Positions 45,654 through 56,096 of a stretch of 64,000 nt of DNA are shown here, piece by piece (position 1 is the first letter of the stretch; each line of letters opens with the position of its first letter). A program made the position numbers and the translations under genes. The stretch lies in the NCBI GenBank assembly GCA_963678675.1, contig OY783194.1:32032278-32096277 (forward strand). The letters run 5' to 3'. This DNA comes from Xiphydria camelus. Taxonomy: Eukaryota; Arthropoda; Insecta; Hymenoptera; Xiphydriidae. The notes beneath the pieces were generated by a model that was not told where the DNA came from, ran no database searches, and worked only from the letters and a program-made list of their open reading frames with translations.

Positions 45654-48600
45654 ATGCTCGCGATTCTTTTGCTACCCGTTTTTATGGGTCTGACGACCTC
45701 GAGCGAACGTACGCGCGATGTTAAACAACTCTCCTACCCGCGGCGGAGCGACGGTAAGTGCGAAAGAGGGAAAACGCTTGGCTCGTACGAGTATGCATTT
45801 TGAGAGAAGTCATTTCTAGCATCGAAACAATATTTATTGAACCAAGGAGAAGTGATTTAAAAAATGTTTAACCCTCATACGGTCCTCGGGTCTGTAATGA
45901 TAATTTACAAATTGTGATTGACAACAAATTTCTACGATGAAAATATAAGCGTGTAATTGATCAATTTTTACGGCTACGAGAAACTACGCACTAAAGAGCT
46001 TCGAGTCATATATGGACCCATACACCGAGAAAACAGTTTATTAACAGTTGATAAATGTAATTTTAAATACGGCGAAATAAATATTTCGCTAGAACGAAGA
46101 AATATATGTTAATTATTACAATATTTATTTCATTCAAATGGTTGCCTCGAAGGATCTAACTGTGCAAAATAAATATCGTAACAGTTAACGAATATCTACT
46201 TGATTCAATAAAATGTTTCTTTCGCCATATTCAAATAAACATTTATTAACTACAAATAAATTGTTTCGTCGGTGTAGTAGTCTAAAGTGCATATTTTATT
46301 GATAGATTTCATTTTATAAAATGCGCGGACATCATAATCCATCAATTACTCGAGCCTGTCAAATATTTTCTTGCACGAAGAAAACCATGGGTTGATCCTG
46401 GGATTATATCGTGTTTCTGATCGAAGAAAATGTTTCATTGGTACCAATAATTATTTCTCTCAGTGTACTTGTATCGAGTCGTCGCGAGGAGTAGATAATT
46501 TATGTGCGCTTGGAAATTGCTTTAAAATTACACGTGGCGATATAGTGGAAGGATTTAGAAGAAGAAATATCCGGTGAAAAGTGCGGTCGTTAAATTTATT
46601 TCGGAAGAAATTATTCCTTCTACGTTCACCCTGTCATTAAAGGGATATACATCCGTATACGCGTAAGATAATAGCCGTCGAAAGTGCGCCGGTTATAAAT
46701 TAATTACGTTCTCGCGCCGGTGACTTTAGAGGGAGAAAATCTATGGGACCGGATAGACGTTCAAAAATTGGAGCGACAGCTCGACTCCTGGCACAGCGGC
46801 CAATCCTCGCCCGTACCGTCGCCTTCCCCTTCTTATCCCGCCAACGCGATAAGCGCCGAGGCGAGACATTCGCCGGCCAGACAATTTTATCCCGGAGTAC
46901 CCGATCCCTCGGGAGAGGTCCCGAGACCGATCCCGCCGAACCCGATCACGCTACCGCCGTTACCACCCGTCGTCCTCCCGGAGGGCTGTCTCGCCAGTCG
47001 GGGGCAGTTCCCGAGTCCGCGTAGCTGCGCCAACTACCTCAACTGTTGGGACGACGTGGTCATCGAACAGACCTGTCCCAACGGTCTCCTCTTCAACGAT
47101 CTTCTCGGGGTCTGCGATTTCGAGTACAACGTCGACTGCGGAAATCGTCCTGGAGCCACGCCCAGTGAGTAACAAATTTATAACATTTTCTTTGGTATCA
47201 ATTTTTCTCTCTCCGGAAAGGGCTGTGATGCGATTGCAAATTAATCAAGGGAGGTGCTGTTAGAAATGTATACCATATTAGAGGCTCAACTTACTCGCCA
47301 CACAGAAAAAAATAAATCGTAGAATTTACTAAGTTTTTGGTAAATTTCGGGACAAAGCCAATTTATTTTTACGATAACTACAATTTTAATAAAAAATTGT
47401 AGTAAAACTTGTAGAAGTTGATGTAATTTTTACTAAAATTGTAGTTATCGTAACGATAAATCGGCCTTGTCCAAAAAATTACCACAAACTTTGACGAGAT
47501 GCTGCGATTTATTTTTTCCAGTGCGGGTAATAAACTTCAGTCACTCTCTATTATCTCATTATTTATGAACTTTTTGCACATATCAGTATAATGCTTTCTT
47601 GAAGATTACATTTTTATTTAGAACAAAGTCTTATATCGACGTAGGCTAAAAGTTCATAAGTACTGAGATAATAGTGATTGAAGTTTCTTTCATGGCGTGT
47701 AAGTTTAGCGTCATACGATATATCTACCGTTAAAGAAATAATTACAGCACAGTAATAGGGAAAAAAGTCGTCGATACGCGTCCAACTACGATACAATTTG
47801 CAACGGTACATTTTTTAGCGATCCATAGAATTGTTAATATAGCACTTCTTACGACCTTTTTTTTCAGAACCCCCACTTCAGCCGGGATCGCGATTGTGCC
47901 CGGACCCTAACGGACGCTACAGAAGTGCTACGAACTGCTCGGAATTCTACGTGTGCCTCGTGGGACGACCCATCAAATTCAACTGCCCTCGCGGACTCGT
48001 CTACAATGCCGTGAGAATTATCCACATACGTACTCGAATTCCCTCTCGTGAATTCTAATCGTTCCGTTACGAAATACCACGCATTCGAAGCGATAGATGC
48101 CGTCTCCGTCCCTTTTCAAGGGCATGGGAAATTTACGAGCCTGAAAAAAAAAATACGCACGCTGGTCTATACTCAGAATTGCGTGACGTGCATGTTTCGG
48201 GAATCGAATATATTTATTTAGACTGGTAACATGTGTCGAGCATTTTCAAGGTGAGGCGTTTATCGCCGATCCTTGAAAAGATGCGCGATTGAACCCAAGA
48301 AAACACGTCCCCGAATACGTAAAATCGTCACGTATTACTGCGAATGCTTCTCGAATTGAAAATTTCAAATTAGACCTTCTCACGGGAAAATCTTGCGTTG
48401 TACTCATCTTTGTTTTCGATAAAGTACGACGTCGACACTGAATCTTTCGTCAAATATAATTTTCATATATTTTACGGCGATTTTACGTCGGCTTGAGCGA
48501 AAAAATCAACCCTTCCAAGCCGCGTGGGAAGAAAGCGAGATTAATTTTACACCGATGTGTCTGAGAAAATACTGAGCGTTTCTTCAATCGAACATTCCAG

Positions 48601-50582
48601 GAACTCGGCGTCTGCGATTACACCTACAGAGTCGATTGCCAGGGTTCAGCGACCCCGGGACCTCTGCTACCACCGGCACCGCCGGCGACCGTGGCTCCCC
48701 CAGTCAATCCCCTACCCCCGTCGCCCTCTTATCCCGTTGCTCCCGAACAGCCGAACCCCCCGCCGCTGCAACCCACCAACCCCGTCGCGCCGGAACAGCC
48801 GCAATATCCCCCCCAACCTCAGCCAACCTGGCCGTCCGGCTCTTATCCGGCGAACCCCTGGCTCGGTAAGGTAGCCGACCCCTGGACCCAGCATCCAGCG
48901 GCGTCTCAGGTGGAACTCGAGAACGTGCCGCAATCGGAAGCGTCGCCTGAGTTACCGGAAGCGCCGCTGCAGCCGCAGCAGGAACATTCCACCGCGCCGC
49001 CGGCGCTACAGAATCCCTGGGGACTGCTGCAATCGGTACCCGCGGAGCTCGCCAAGGTCCCCTGCGAGACCGGAAACGTGCACCGACTGACGGACTCCTG
49101 CAGCAGCGTCATCGTTTGCCGCCATCGGCGTCCGCAGCTCGTTCAATGTCCAACGGGTCAGACGTACGACCGAGCGTCGGACTCCTGCAGACACTTCACG
49201 ATCGCCAAATGGTACGAATGCTACGCGGAAAATCGATAGTCTACTTTGCCAATGGCGCACTTAGGGAAAAGTGGGTAGTGAAATCAACCATAATCGCAAG
49301 GTTGAATTTTCCGGGTTTCTAGTCACATATTTATAATTAGACAGATCATGAATACAGTTGAAATCATTTTTGTCGCATGGTTATAATAACAATGGGGTTG
49401 CAGTTTATGATAGCCATGCGTCATGATTGAATTAACGACGAAAGTAGATCGATAGATAGAATCACGGTTGTCGCCGAAGTCGACCACACGGAAAAAAATT
49501 AAACGTAGTATTTAACAAGTTTGTGGTTAATTTCGGAACAAGGCAAATTTATTTTTCCCATAACTACATGTTTAATAAAAATTATAGTAAAACTTAAATA
49601 AGTCGCAAGCGTAGCTGTAATTTTCATTAAAATTCGAGTTACCTCAACAGTAAATCTGCCTTGTCCCAAAATTTACCACAAACTTTTTAAATACGATTTA
49701 TTTTTTTTTCGAGCATGATTTCTACACGGGGAGAAATTTAAATTAAAAATTACCGTGAAATTCATGTAACCACTGGACATTATGTCAACGACCAAATTTT
49801 TACATATGCTTTAGGGTAAAATTGACTGTTCTTTCGGGATAACAAATGACTGAAATAAAGTGAGGGATAAATGAATTTTAAAATTTGGTTGTTGACATCA
49901 TGTCCTATGGTTACGTGATTTTGCCGGTAATTTTTAACAAACATTTTTCTTCGTATAGTTAAATCACGGTTCCTTTATCATTTATTTATCTCAGTGCGGG
50001 TTCAATGAACTCTGCGCGATACAAGAGATCGAGATGAGATTACGAACCACCCTGTCAAAGCACATCGTTGCGAATACTTGCCGCCGTCGCGTCGGTAGGA
50101 CGTAATTCAAGCGGCAATTTATTTTGCAAACTCGAGCGTTACGGGGAGAGATCGTTAACGCGTCGAAACGCTCGGTGAACGAGACTGGTATTTTCTGTTT
50201 GTTTTCATTTTCCGTTCGAGTCGGGTCGTAACTCCCGCGTATACTCCGTCACGCCTTCGACCGTCGTAACCGATAGGAATATCTACCGGTCGGCTCGGTT
50301 TCGCCCGTACTATACACTGGCGACGTAAACGAGGATTGAAAGATAGCGAGAGCGAGAGGGATAGGTACACAAGAGTAAAGTACGTTTATTTACTCTGGGA
50401 TCAATATCCTCAGAGTGCGTAATTGGCGCGACGTAAGAGAGACGTTAAAGTGATCGTAAAGCTAATTTTTAATAGCAAGGAAGGAGATAATACAAAGAGG
50501 AAAAGGAAACGATAACACTCGAATAGCTGAACTGCCAATATCCAAACGTGATAATTGTTCTTTTCTTTCTGTTCGCAGCTAA
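45654..50582 (+). CDS. Proline-rich three-domain chitin-binding (CPAP-type) secreted protein
   Basis: Exons are 45654-45753, 46730-47164, 47868-48010, 48601-49211 and 50579-50582, giving 430 aa. Junction phases are 1, 1, 0 and 2. Residues 1-17 are a signal peptide (MLAILLLPVFMGL). The ChtBD2 domains are Cys120-170, Cys189-239 and Cys381-430. Residues 58-118 and especially 241-311 are proline-rich (NPVAPEQPQ and SYPANPW motifs). Domain 2 keeps the aromatic pair (SEFYVC), domain 1 has one aromatic (ANYLNC), and domain 3 has none (SSVIVC), so domain 3 may not bind chitin well. A phase 0 intron lies inside domain 2. The last exon supplies only the end of the sixth-cysteine codon and the stop, as in its paralogues. 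Without that splice the frame reads on to a stop at 49237-49239 (438 aa), which also reaches a cysteine. I do not recognise an exact orthologue. A chitin-matrix role is inferred from the domains; the linkers suggest an extended spacer. Confidence 0.8.
46023..46274. mobile_element. Family C MITE, copy 7
   Basis: It runs from CACCGAGAAAACAGTTTATTAA to AAATTGTTTCGTCGGTG and is flanked on both sides by TA. It lies in intron 1 of the proline-rich CPAP gene. Confidence 0.75.
46349..46465. mobile_element. Family B MITE fragment
   Basis: One arm only: CTCGAGCCTGTCAAATATTTT to GTACCAATAATTATTTCTCTCAGTG. Confidence 0.55.
47299..47727. mobile_element. Compound D+E MITE unit, copy 2
   Basis: Family D (47299-47523) is followed directly by left-truncated family E (GGGTAATAAACTTCAGTCACT to AGTTTAGCGTCATACGATATAT). 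It has the same junction as at 28.55 kb. It lies in intron 2 of the proline-rich CPAP gene. Confidence 0.65.
49485..49714. mobile_element. Family D hairpin MITE, copy 5
   Basis: It runs from CCACACGGAAAAAAATTAAACG to ACGATTTATTTTTTTTTCG. It lies in the last intron of the proline-rich CPAP gene. Confidence 0.65.
49735..49965. repeat. Inverted-repeat element in the last intron
   Basis: The arms are AATTACCGTGAAATTCATGTAACCACTGGACATTATG in overlapping parts on the left (AAATTACCGTGAAATTCATG, then TAACCACTGGACATTATGTC) and a mirror on the right (GACATCATGTCCTATGGTTA, then CGTGATTTTGCCGGTAATTT). It is MITE-like. Confidence 0.55.
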
Positions 50583-50625
50583 TTAAGAAGCCACCTAGAA
50601 ACTTCCACTTTGTACCCCAAGCTTG

Positions 50626-50631
50626 AATAAA
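50626..50631 (+). terminator. Polyadenylation signal of the proline-rich CPAP gene
   Basis: AATAAA lies 43 bp after the TAA in the terminal exon at 50579. It supports that exon over the read-through stop at 49237-49239. Confidence 0.6.
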
Positions 50632-50639
50632 TCAATTTT

Positions 50640-52101
50640 TACACAGTCGACGGGCTGAGCTTACGTGTTCTCTTGTTTAAAAACCCTTCCTCCCTCGCGT
50701 CGGACGTGCTTTCGCTCGAACTCTCGATTCCTCCTTCTCGAATTGTCCCCGCTGTTCGACTTACGATGCCAATAATCCCACGTCGAGCTTCCCTTCCGTC
50801 CCTGCCTACCGAATAGAAGTCTTCCTCGATTCGGGAAGCTCTCGATTGGACGGTAACAACGAGATCATCGAATTCGCGCGTTCACCCGTTTAGCGGATGC
50901 CCCGCGAGAGCACAGCACCGTGCGGTCCCGTTCTCCCGGCGGGTTCGCGGAGTTCTCCAAAGTCAGTGAGACGCGAATCCCCGGCGCGCAGCGTTCGAGG
51001 GGAGTAGAGCGCGTGTGTGGAGAAAGGTGAGCAGAGAGTCGCGCGCTACCGAGCGCCGGTTATACATAGACGCCGTACAAACACATCCGATTCTTAGAAA
51101 ACTGGAGCGCGCGTTCCGCACACCGCGCGGCAAGCGTCCCCCGGCCATACGTCTCGCCATGCGCGCATACGCGTATCACGGCCCGGCGCGCTCTCATAGA
51201 TTCGCTGATATCTCGACTCCGCGGAGTCGACTAAATTCAACATGGCCGCTACAGGAAAGGAGCCGCGCAGGGGGAAGGGGGTTGAGGGGAAGGAACGAAA
51301 TAACGCGTGCGTGAATTGCGAATGACACGCGAGGAGGAACTCATATGTAACTGGGTCGCATCTCGCCGAGGCTCGAGAGAGTCTGCGGGACGACGACGCC
51401 GCTTCCATACGTAATTCCCGCGTTAATCGTCCTGTCCGTCTCTCGCCGACTCCGTCACGACGCGGTGCGATCAGAAGAGAAAGAAAACCCTGCGCGCGCG
51501 CGTCTCCTATCCTCGGCCGGGAAGAGCGAACGCGATCGCGCGCTCCTCCCGCCGCGCACGGTCGCCGTCTCCTGCTCTCTCACCGCACGCTACGGTGCGA
51601 CGGAAAATGAACGGGAGAGGACGGAGAGAAACGAACCGGTCGCGAATACACCCCTCCCACACACGCGGGCTCGCATCGCGCGCGCACGCGGCAACGCACG
51701 AACGCGGCTCGCAGAGAAGTCGAGTGATATCACTTTCCCGGCTTTCTTGACGGCCACGCCCGCGCTCTCGGATAAAGACGGAACGAGTCGCCGGTCAGGA
51801 AGCCGATATACGTTCGACGAGCCATTCCTCGCGTGGTCCTTGCCGCTGGAAGCGTGCGCGTGCGAGCGCTTTCCACCGTGATACGTAGTATAGGTACAGT
51901 CGTCGCCCGGGTAGAGAGCTGCTGTGTGGACCGCGCGTTGTAGAGAAGCGTTAGAATTTTCCAGAAGGAGGTTTAGCAACGCGCCCGAGGAAAGAGCGGG
52001 GATGCGAAGGCGTCTGGCCATCGCGAGAAACGGCAAAGCGACCGAGAAGGTTCCGCGAGAGGAGTAAACAGCTCGTGGCGCCTGTAGACACGGCCTGGTA
52101 G
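50640..52101. other. CpG-rich intergenic block, no gene seen
   Basis: A very CpG-dense stretch (about 50880-52060) has long open frames on both strands that follow composition. There is no domain signature. It could be a promoter of an unrecognised gene. Confidence 0.3.
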
Positions 52102-52129
52102 ACTGAGAAAAATAATCTGGTCAATTTAA

Positions 52130-52357
52130 CTCTACAGTGGTCACGCTCCGTAATGAAACGTCAGTGGTTGCGCGGTAGACTCTAATCACCTATATTGAAA
52201 CAATGATTAAGGAATGAATAAATATGTAAAATATATTTAGCCTTATTATATTAAATCTTAGGAATTTCTTAATAAACGATAACAGAACATAAATTAAATA
52301 TAAACTTCTTTTTTTTAACAAGAGTGTATGAACTTATATTTATATACCACTATAGGG
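52130..52357. mobile_element. piggyBac-type MITE, copy 2 (nested)
   Basis: The left flank is TTAA (52126-52129); the right flank has decayed to TTCC. The interior (AATGATTAAGGAATGAATAA and TTAGGAATTTCTTAATAAACG) matches the copy at 18036-18319. It lacks part of the right side. Confidence 0.7.
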
Positions 52358-52471
52358 TTCCTTGGTAAAATATGGATCCTCTCTCTATCTGTGTGTGTTT
52401 GGCTAAACTGACAATGTTCTGGTTAGAATAACTAAATATGCAGCTGGAATAACTAAATGTTTGATTCAACT

Positions 52472-52619
52472 CAGGGCCGCGTCTAATGAGTGGCCATTTC
52501 GTGCCACGCACGAAGGCGCGCATGAAGGCGCACTAGTCATGGGGCGCCAAAAGGCCTCATACCTTCTCTAGAAAAGGGCGCCAAGCACGAAGGCGCCTCA
52601 TCATCTAGAAGCGGCCCTG
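52472..52619. mobile_element. hAT-like MITE (nested)
   Basis: The ends are CAGGGCCGCGTCTAATGAG and CATCTAGAAGCGGCCCTG, inverted. The flanks ATTCAACT and ATTTCAACT are an imperfect 8-9 bp target duplication of the host family A phrase. The internal GCACGAAGGCGC motif repeats. Confidence 0.65.
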
Positions 52620-52708
52620 ATTTCAACTTACTGGTATTTTAGCTAGAATAACCAAACTTGTTTAACCAGATACTTTCTGTCATTTTAACTAAATTATTTT
52701 TCCTCGTA

Positions 52709-52893
52709 TAGTCGGATACATTTGAGTATAATTCAAATTATTGAACGGGGTAAAAAGGAACGGCTGGTGGAAAAAAAAATCTTCAATAAATGAAGGATTT
52801 ATACAGGAAGTTTCAGTAGTAAGAATCCTGAGTAAAATCTGCTGTATCAATTTGTATGCCTGTCCGGATACTGGGCTCAGCCGTCTGGCTATT
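52709..52893 (+). repeat. Family M repeat, copy 2
   Basis: A compact copy: ATTTGAGTATAATTCAAATT, CTTCAATAAATGAAGG and GCCTGTCCGGATACTGG appear in the order that, reversed, matches 8540-9170. Confidence 0.55.
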
Positions 52894-53544
52894 GGGACGC
52901 AATAACTACTGTGGCGATAGCTCGACGGGAACTCACGAATGTAACGCACGCGCGGCAGAGGCGATCGTCTAACGTCGTGTTTATGTCGCGGCGGAATAGA
53001 ATCAAGAGGAAGTGGTGAACGGGTAAAGGAATACCTCGCTCCAAGGCATTTCAGTTATTACCGAAATGCGAGAATCGCAGCGATCACATAATCTGCTTAT
53101 GTTTCCGCATCTCGCGTGCAGGTTGTAAATCACGTATCTATATCTACGACTACGATATTTATACCGGCCCGACCTTTCCTGAAAACTTTCGAAAGTACGC
53201 GACACCGCGATTCTCTCCGCGCGTATATACACGTATACACACCTGCATACCGGCCCACGTAGCGCGCGAGCACTCGCGCGTAAGAGAGTGTACGGGTTTA
53301 CGCATCATTCTCTCTCTCTATAGAGTCGCGCCAGTCGTTGGCAAAGACAGCCGCGAGCAGAAAAATTTCGCTGGAGAATTACGAAAATTTTCAAGCCTAT
53401 ATCGAGGATTCGTGGTTATTACTCGTGTCGATACTATCGACGGCGTGGCGTGACGCGACACTCGAGGCGGTTCGAAAATGCTCTACCGCACATTGAGAAA
53501 AATGTTTAAGTCGCACAGCAATTAGTATAAGTAGCTCTGATAAC
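52894..53544. other. Intergenic DNA, no gene seen
   Basis: This is mixed DNA with a short CT run near 53311. No coding signature was seen. Confidence 0.3.
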
Positions 53545-53809
53545 TACATCGAGAAAAAGTATTAGTTGAATCTACTAATAATCACTTGAGGGGTTGCAAG
53601 TAATTATTTTTTTACATCAATTAAATTTCTTTTCATATATCAATTAGATATTTCTTCCTTGCAATCACATAGTCGTACTATTCTATATGATTATAATAAA
53701 AATATATCAAATTGATGTATTGAAAGATTTCATTGATATAAATAAATAATTACTTGCGACACCGCAAGTAATTTTCAGTAGATTCAACTAATTCCTTTTC
53801 TCTGTGTAT
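53545..53809. mobile_element. Family F MITE, copy 2
   Basis: It runs from CATCGAGAAAAAGTATTAGTTG to CAACTAATTCCTTTTCTCTGTG, with ATTACTTGCGACACCGCAAG inside. It is related to 36571-36828. Confidence 0.7.
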
Positions 53810-54262
53810 ACTTTATAAGGGTTCTCTGTCAACATTGGCAGTATTAAGAAAAGTACGCGGAAAAAGTTCTCAGTTAATTTCTAATGGTTTCTTCGCAGCG
53901 AGATAAATTTGGAAATTACTCAGCATGACCTTTTACAGTCAAACATTATGACTAACGATTTATTAATTGATTATTAAAATTGGAGCCGGTAATTGTCATG
54001 TCTGAGAATGTTTGAAGTCGATTTGACGGGTACCAAACCTTTCAGCTGGATTAGTCATATTGACATATCTACCGGTACCAGAAAAAAGGCACATAACTTG
54101 TCACTGTCATTGAGAAACATCGTAACTCGTTGCTACGCGAGGAAACGTAGCAAGTCCCTGTTGTCATCGATGTGACTTACGACTTTTCCTTGTATAGCAA
54201 CGAGTCACGGTGTTCTATAATGATAGTTAGTGAAAAAATACGTGCTTATATTTCTGATACTA

Positions 54263-54486
54263 CACCGAGACAAAAATGTACTTGATCGAAATAAACGTGC
54301 CTTTGGCTAGTCCCAAGAGCGTATTTATTCGATTTAAATGAATATTAATTTGATTCAAATAACATCTAATTAATTCAATAATCTAATATTTGCGTCCAAC
54401 CAATATTCATTTAAATCGAAAAAAATATGCTCCTGGGACTATCCAAAGGCACGTTTATTTCGATCAAGTAAATTTTTGTCTCAGTG
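54263..54486. mobile_element. Family I MITE, copy 2
   Basis: It runs from CACCGAGACAAAAATGTACTTG to CAAGTAAATTTTTGTCTCAGTG, with TA outside both ends. Its arms contain CGAAATAAACGTGCCTTTGG and the mirror. Confidence 0.75.
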
Positions 54487-55148
54487 TAGTCGTCATACCC
54501 ATATTACATTTTTACATATCTTAACAAACTAGAACCATTGCCGTGCATTCCGTAAAATCTCTCTCACTGAAGGAAAGTCGAGTGAACCGGGCATCTTTAT
54601 GCATGGGTTGCGCCCGTGACGTGGGTGTGACGCTCGCGGAAGGCTGTCGTTTAATTTTTACCACCTGCACGCCGCGCGCGATACGGACCGCGACGTAACG
54701 CGTCGCAACGCCTATATATGTACGGGTCGCATACCCGCGTGAACCTATTGTTCGAGAGGGTTGGGCTTCCGTGGGTTCCTATAAAGTTGCGTGGGCCGCA
54801 TAACTGCATTTCTCGTACGTGACCCATTGGCGAGCACGTAGCTATCGGGCAGCCACCGCCGTCGCTGCGCGTCGAACCCCGGAGTCCCTTTGCCACACCG
54901 GACGAGCCGAGAGCCGAAAGGAACGGTCCTGCGCGCCGCGCGACCAAGTTTATCGGCCCGAAGAATCCGGCCGGGCGATCGCCTCTCACGACTCTTCGCG
55001 AACGACCTCGAACGCAATCCCTCGCGGCTCTTCTTCGCGCCACCTCTCCTCGTCCTGCTGCTGTGCTGCTGCAGCATCCGCGGAGGTCCGCCGCTCGCTG
55101 CTGCGCGGGCGCCTCTCTCCTCTCTCCTTCCGCGATCGCAGCGTTGAT
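54487..55148. other. Intergenic CpG-rich DNA, no gene seen
   Basis: Overlapping open frames at 54651-55251 occur on both strands with no domain signature. Confidence 0.3.
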
Positions 55149-55384
55149 TTGTATCGTGTGAGTCGTCTGAACTTATTCGCTGGGAAACCAGAAAAGAAAC
55201 TTGAATCATTATTATCTCATTATCTATGAGCTTTTGGTTTATGTGTAACATTTTCTTGAAGATTATATTTTTATCTACGAAGAGGTTTCATGTGTCAATG
55301 CAGATCAAGAGGTCAGAAATAACGAGATAATAGCGATTGAAGTTTATTTCATGGCAAGAATGTCAGACTCATATGGTATATACG
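55149..55384. mobile_element. Family E MITE, copy 3
   Basis: The left arm is GAACTTATTCGCTGGGAAAC with TCATTATTATCTCATTATCT; the right arm is AACGAGATAATAGCGATTGAAG. Mirrored. Confidence 0.6.
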
Positions 55385-55629
55385 GTTGATGAAGGATGTG
55401 GTAGTCCCCATTCGATGGGTCCAGCGTGTCGCACTGCCGCGGGTCACATTACACATCACTCGTAACGTTCGCATAACGCGAGATTTGAGATACAGTCGAT
55501 CGAAGAATTTCACAAGTCGCATGTACATGTGTAGCGCTATGATGTGAGTTCTACCCTTAGGCAGCTTTGGCTATTACAGCCAAGTGGATCATAGCTGCGT
55601 CTATTTTTGTAAATCAGGTCGGGTTGTGT

Positions 55630-56096
55630 CCTGAGAAAAATAACCTGGTCAATTTATATAGGTGAGCTTTCGAACGTTCATTTGAACGGGCAATTTCGAC
55701 TTTAGGAGATCCTGGTCAATATTGAGTTCATTGATTAATATATACCTATAAAGAAATCTTGGAGAACTGGACGACTATCGGAAATAAAGTAATTAATAAA
55801 TTCAACAGTGGCCATAATTTTTTTAAATCAACATTTTTCGTTCAAATGAACATTCGGAACTTCTGGCACATATTAATTTAATCAAAATCCTTGAGACCAT
55901 AATCAAACAGTTCGGGGAAATATTGATCCTCCATCTCTGTTTGGTCAGACTGATCAATTTTCAAGCTAAAATAACTAGACATGTAGTTAGAATAACTAAA
56001 TATTTGGTTAAATTTGCTAGTATTTTTGTTAGAATAACTAAACTCGTTTATAACCAAGTGCGTTTTGTCATTTTAAACGATTTGCTTTTCTCAGTG
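55630..56096 (+). mobile_element. Family A MITE, copy 9, with a nested palindrome
   Basis: The left end is CTGAGAAAAATAACCTGGTC; the right is TTTGCTTTTCTCAGTG. A palindromic insert at about 55667-55872 (GAACGTTCATTTGAACG and CGTTCAAATGAACATTCGG) splits the family A phrase AATTTAATCAAAATCC. Confidence 0.65.

Larger units (their letters stand above)
52102..52708 (+). mobile_element. Family A MITE, copy 8, with two nested insertions
   Basis: The left end is ACTGAGAAAAATAATCTGGTC and the right end is AAATTATTTTTCCTCGTA. It is interrupted by a piggyBac-type element at 52130-52357 and a hAT-like element at 52472-52619. Confidence 0.7.

Noticed and set aside
44908..45693. 261-codon open frame overlapping the first exon of the proline-rich gene
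   Set aside because: It lies in CpG-rich sequence where all frames are long, has no domain, and the signal-peptide frame beneath it splices properly into ChtBD2 exons.
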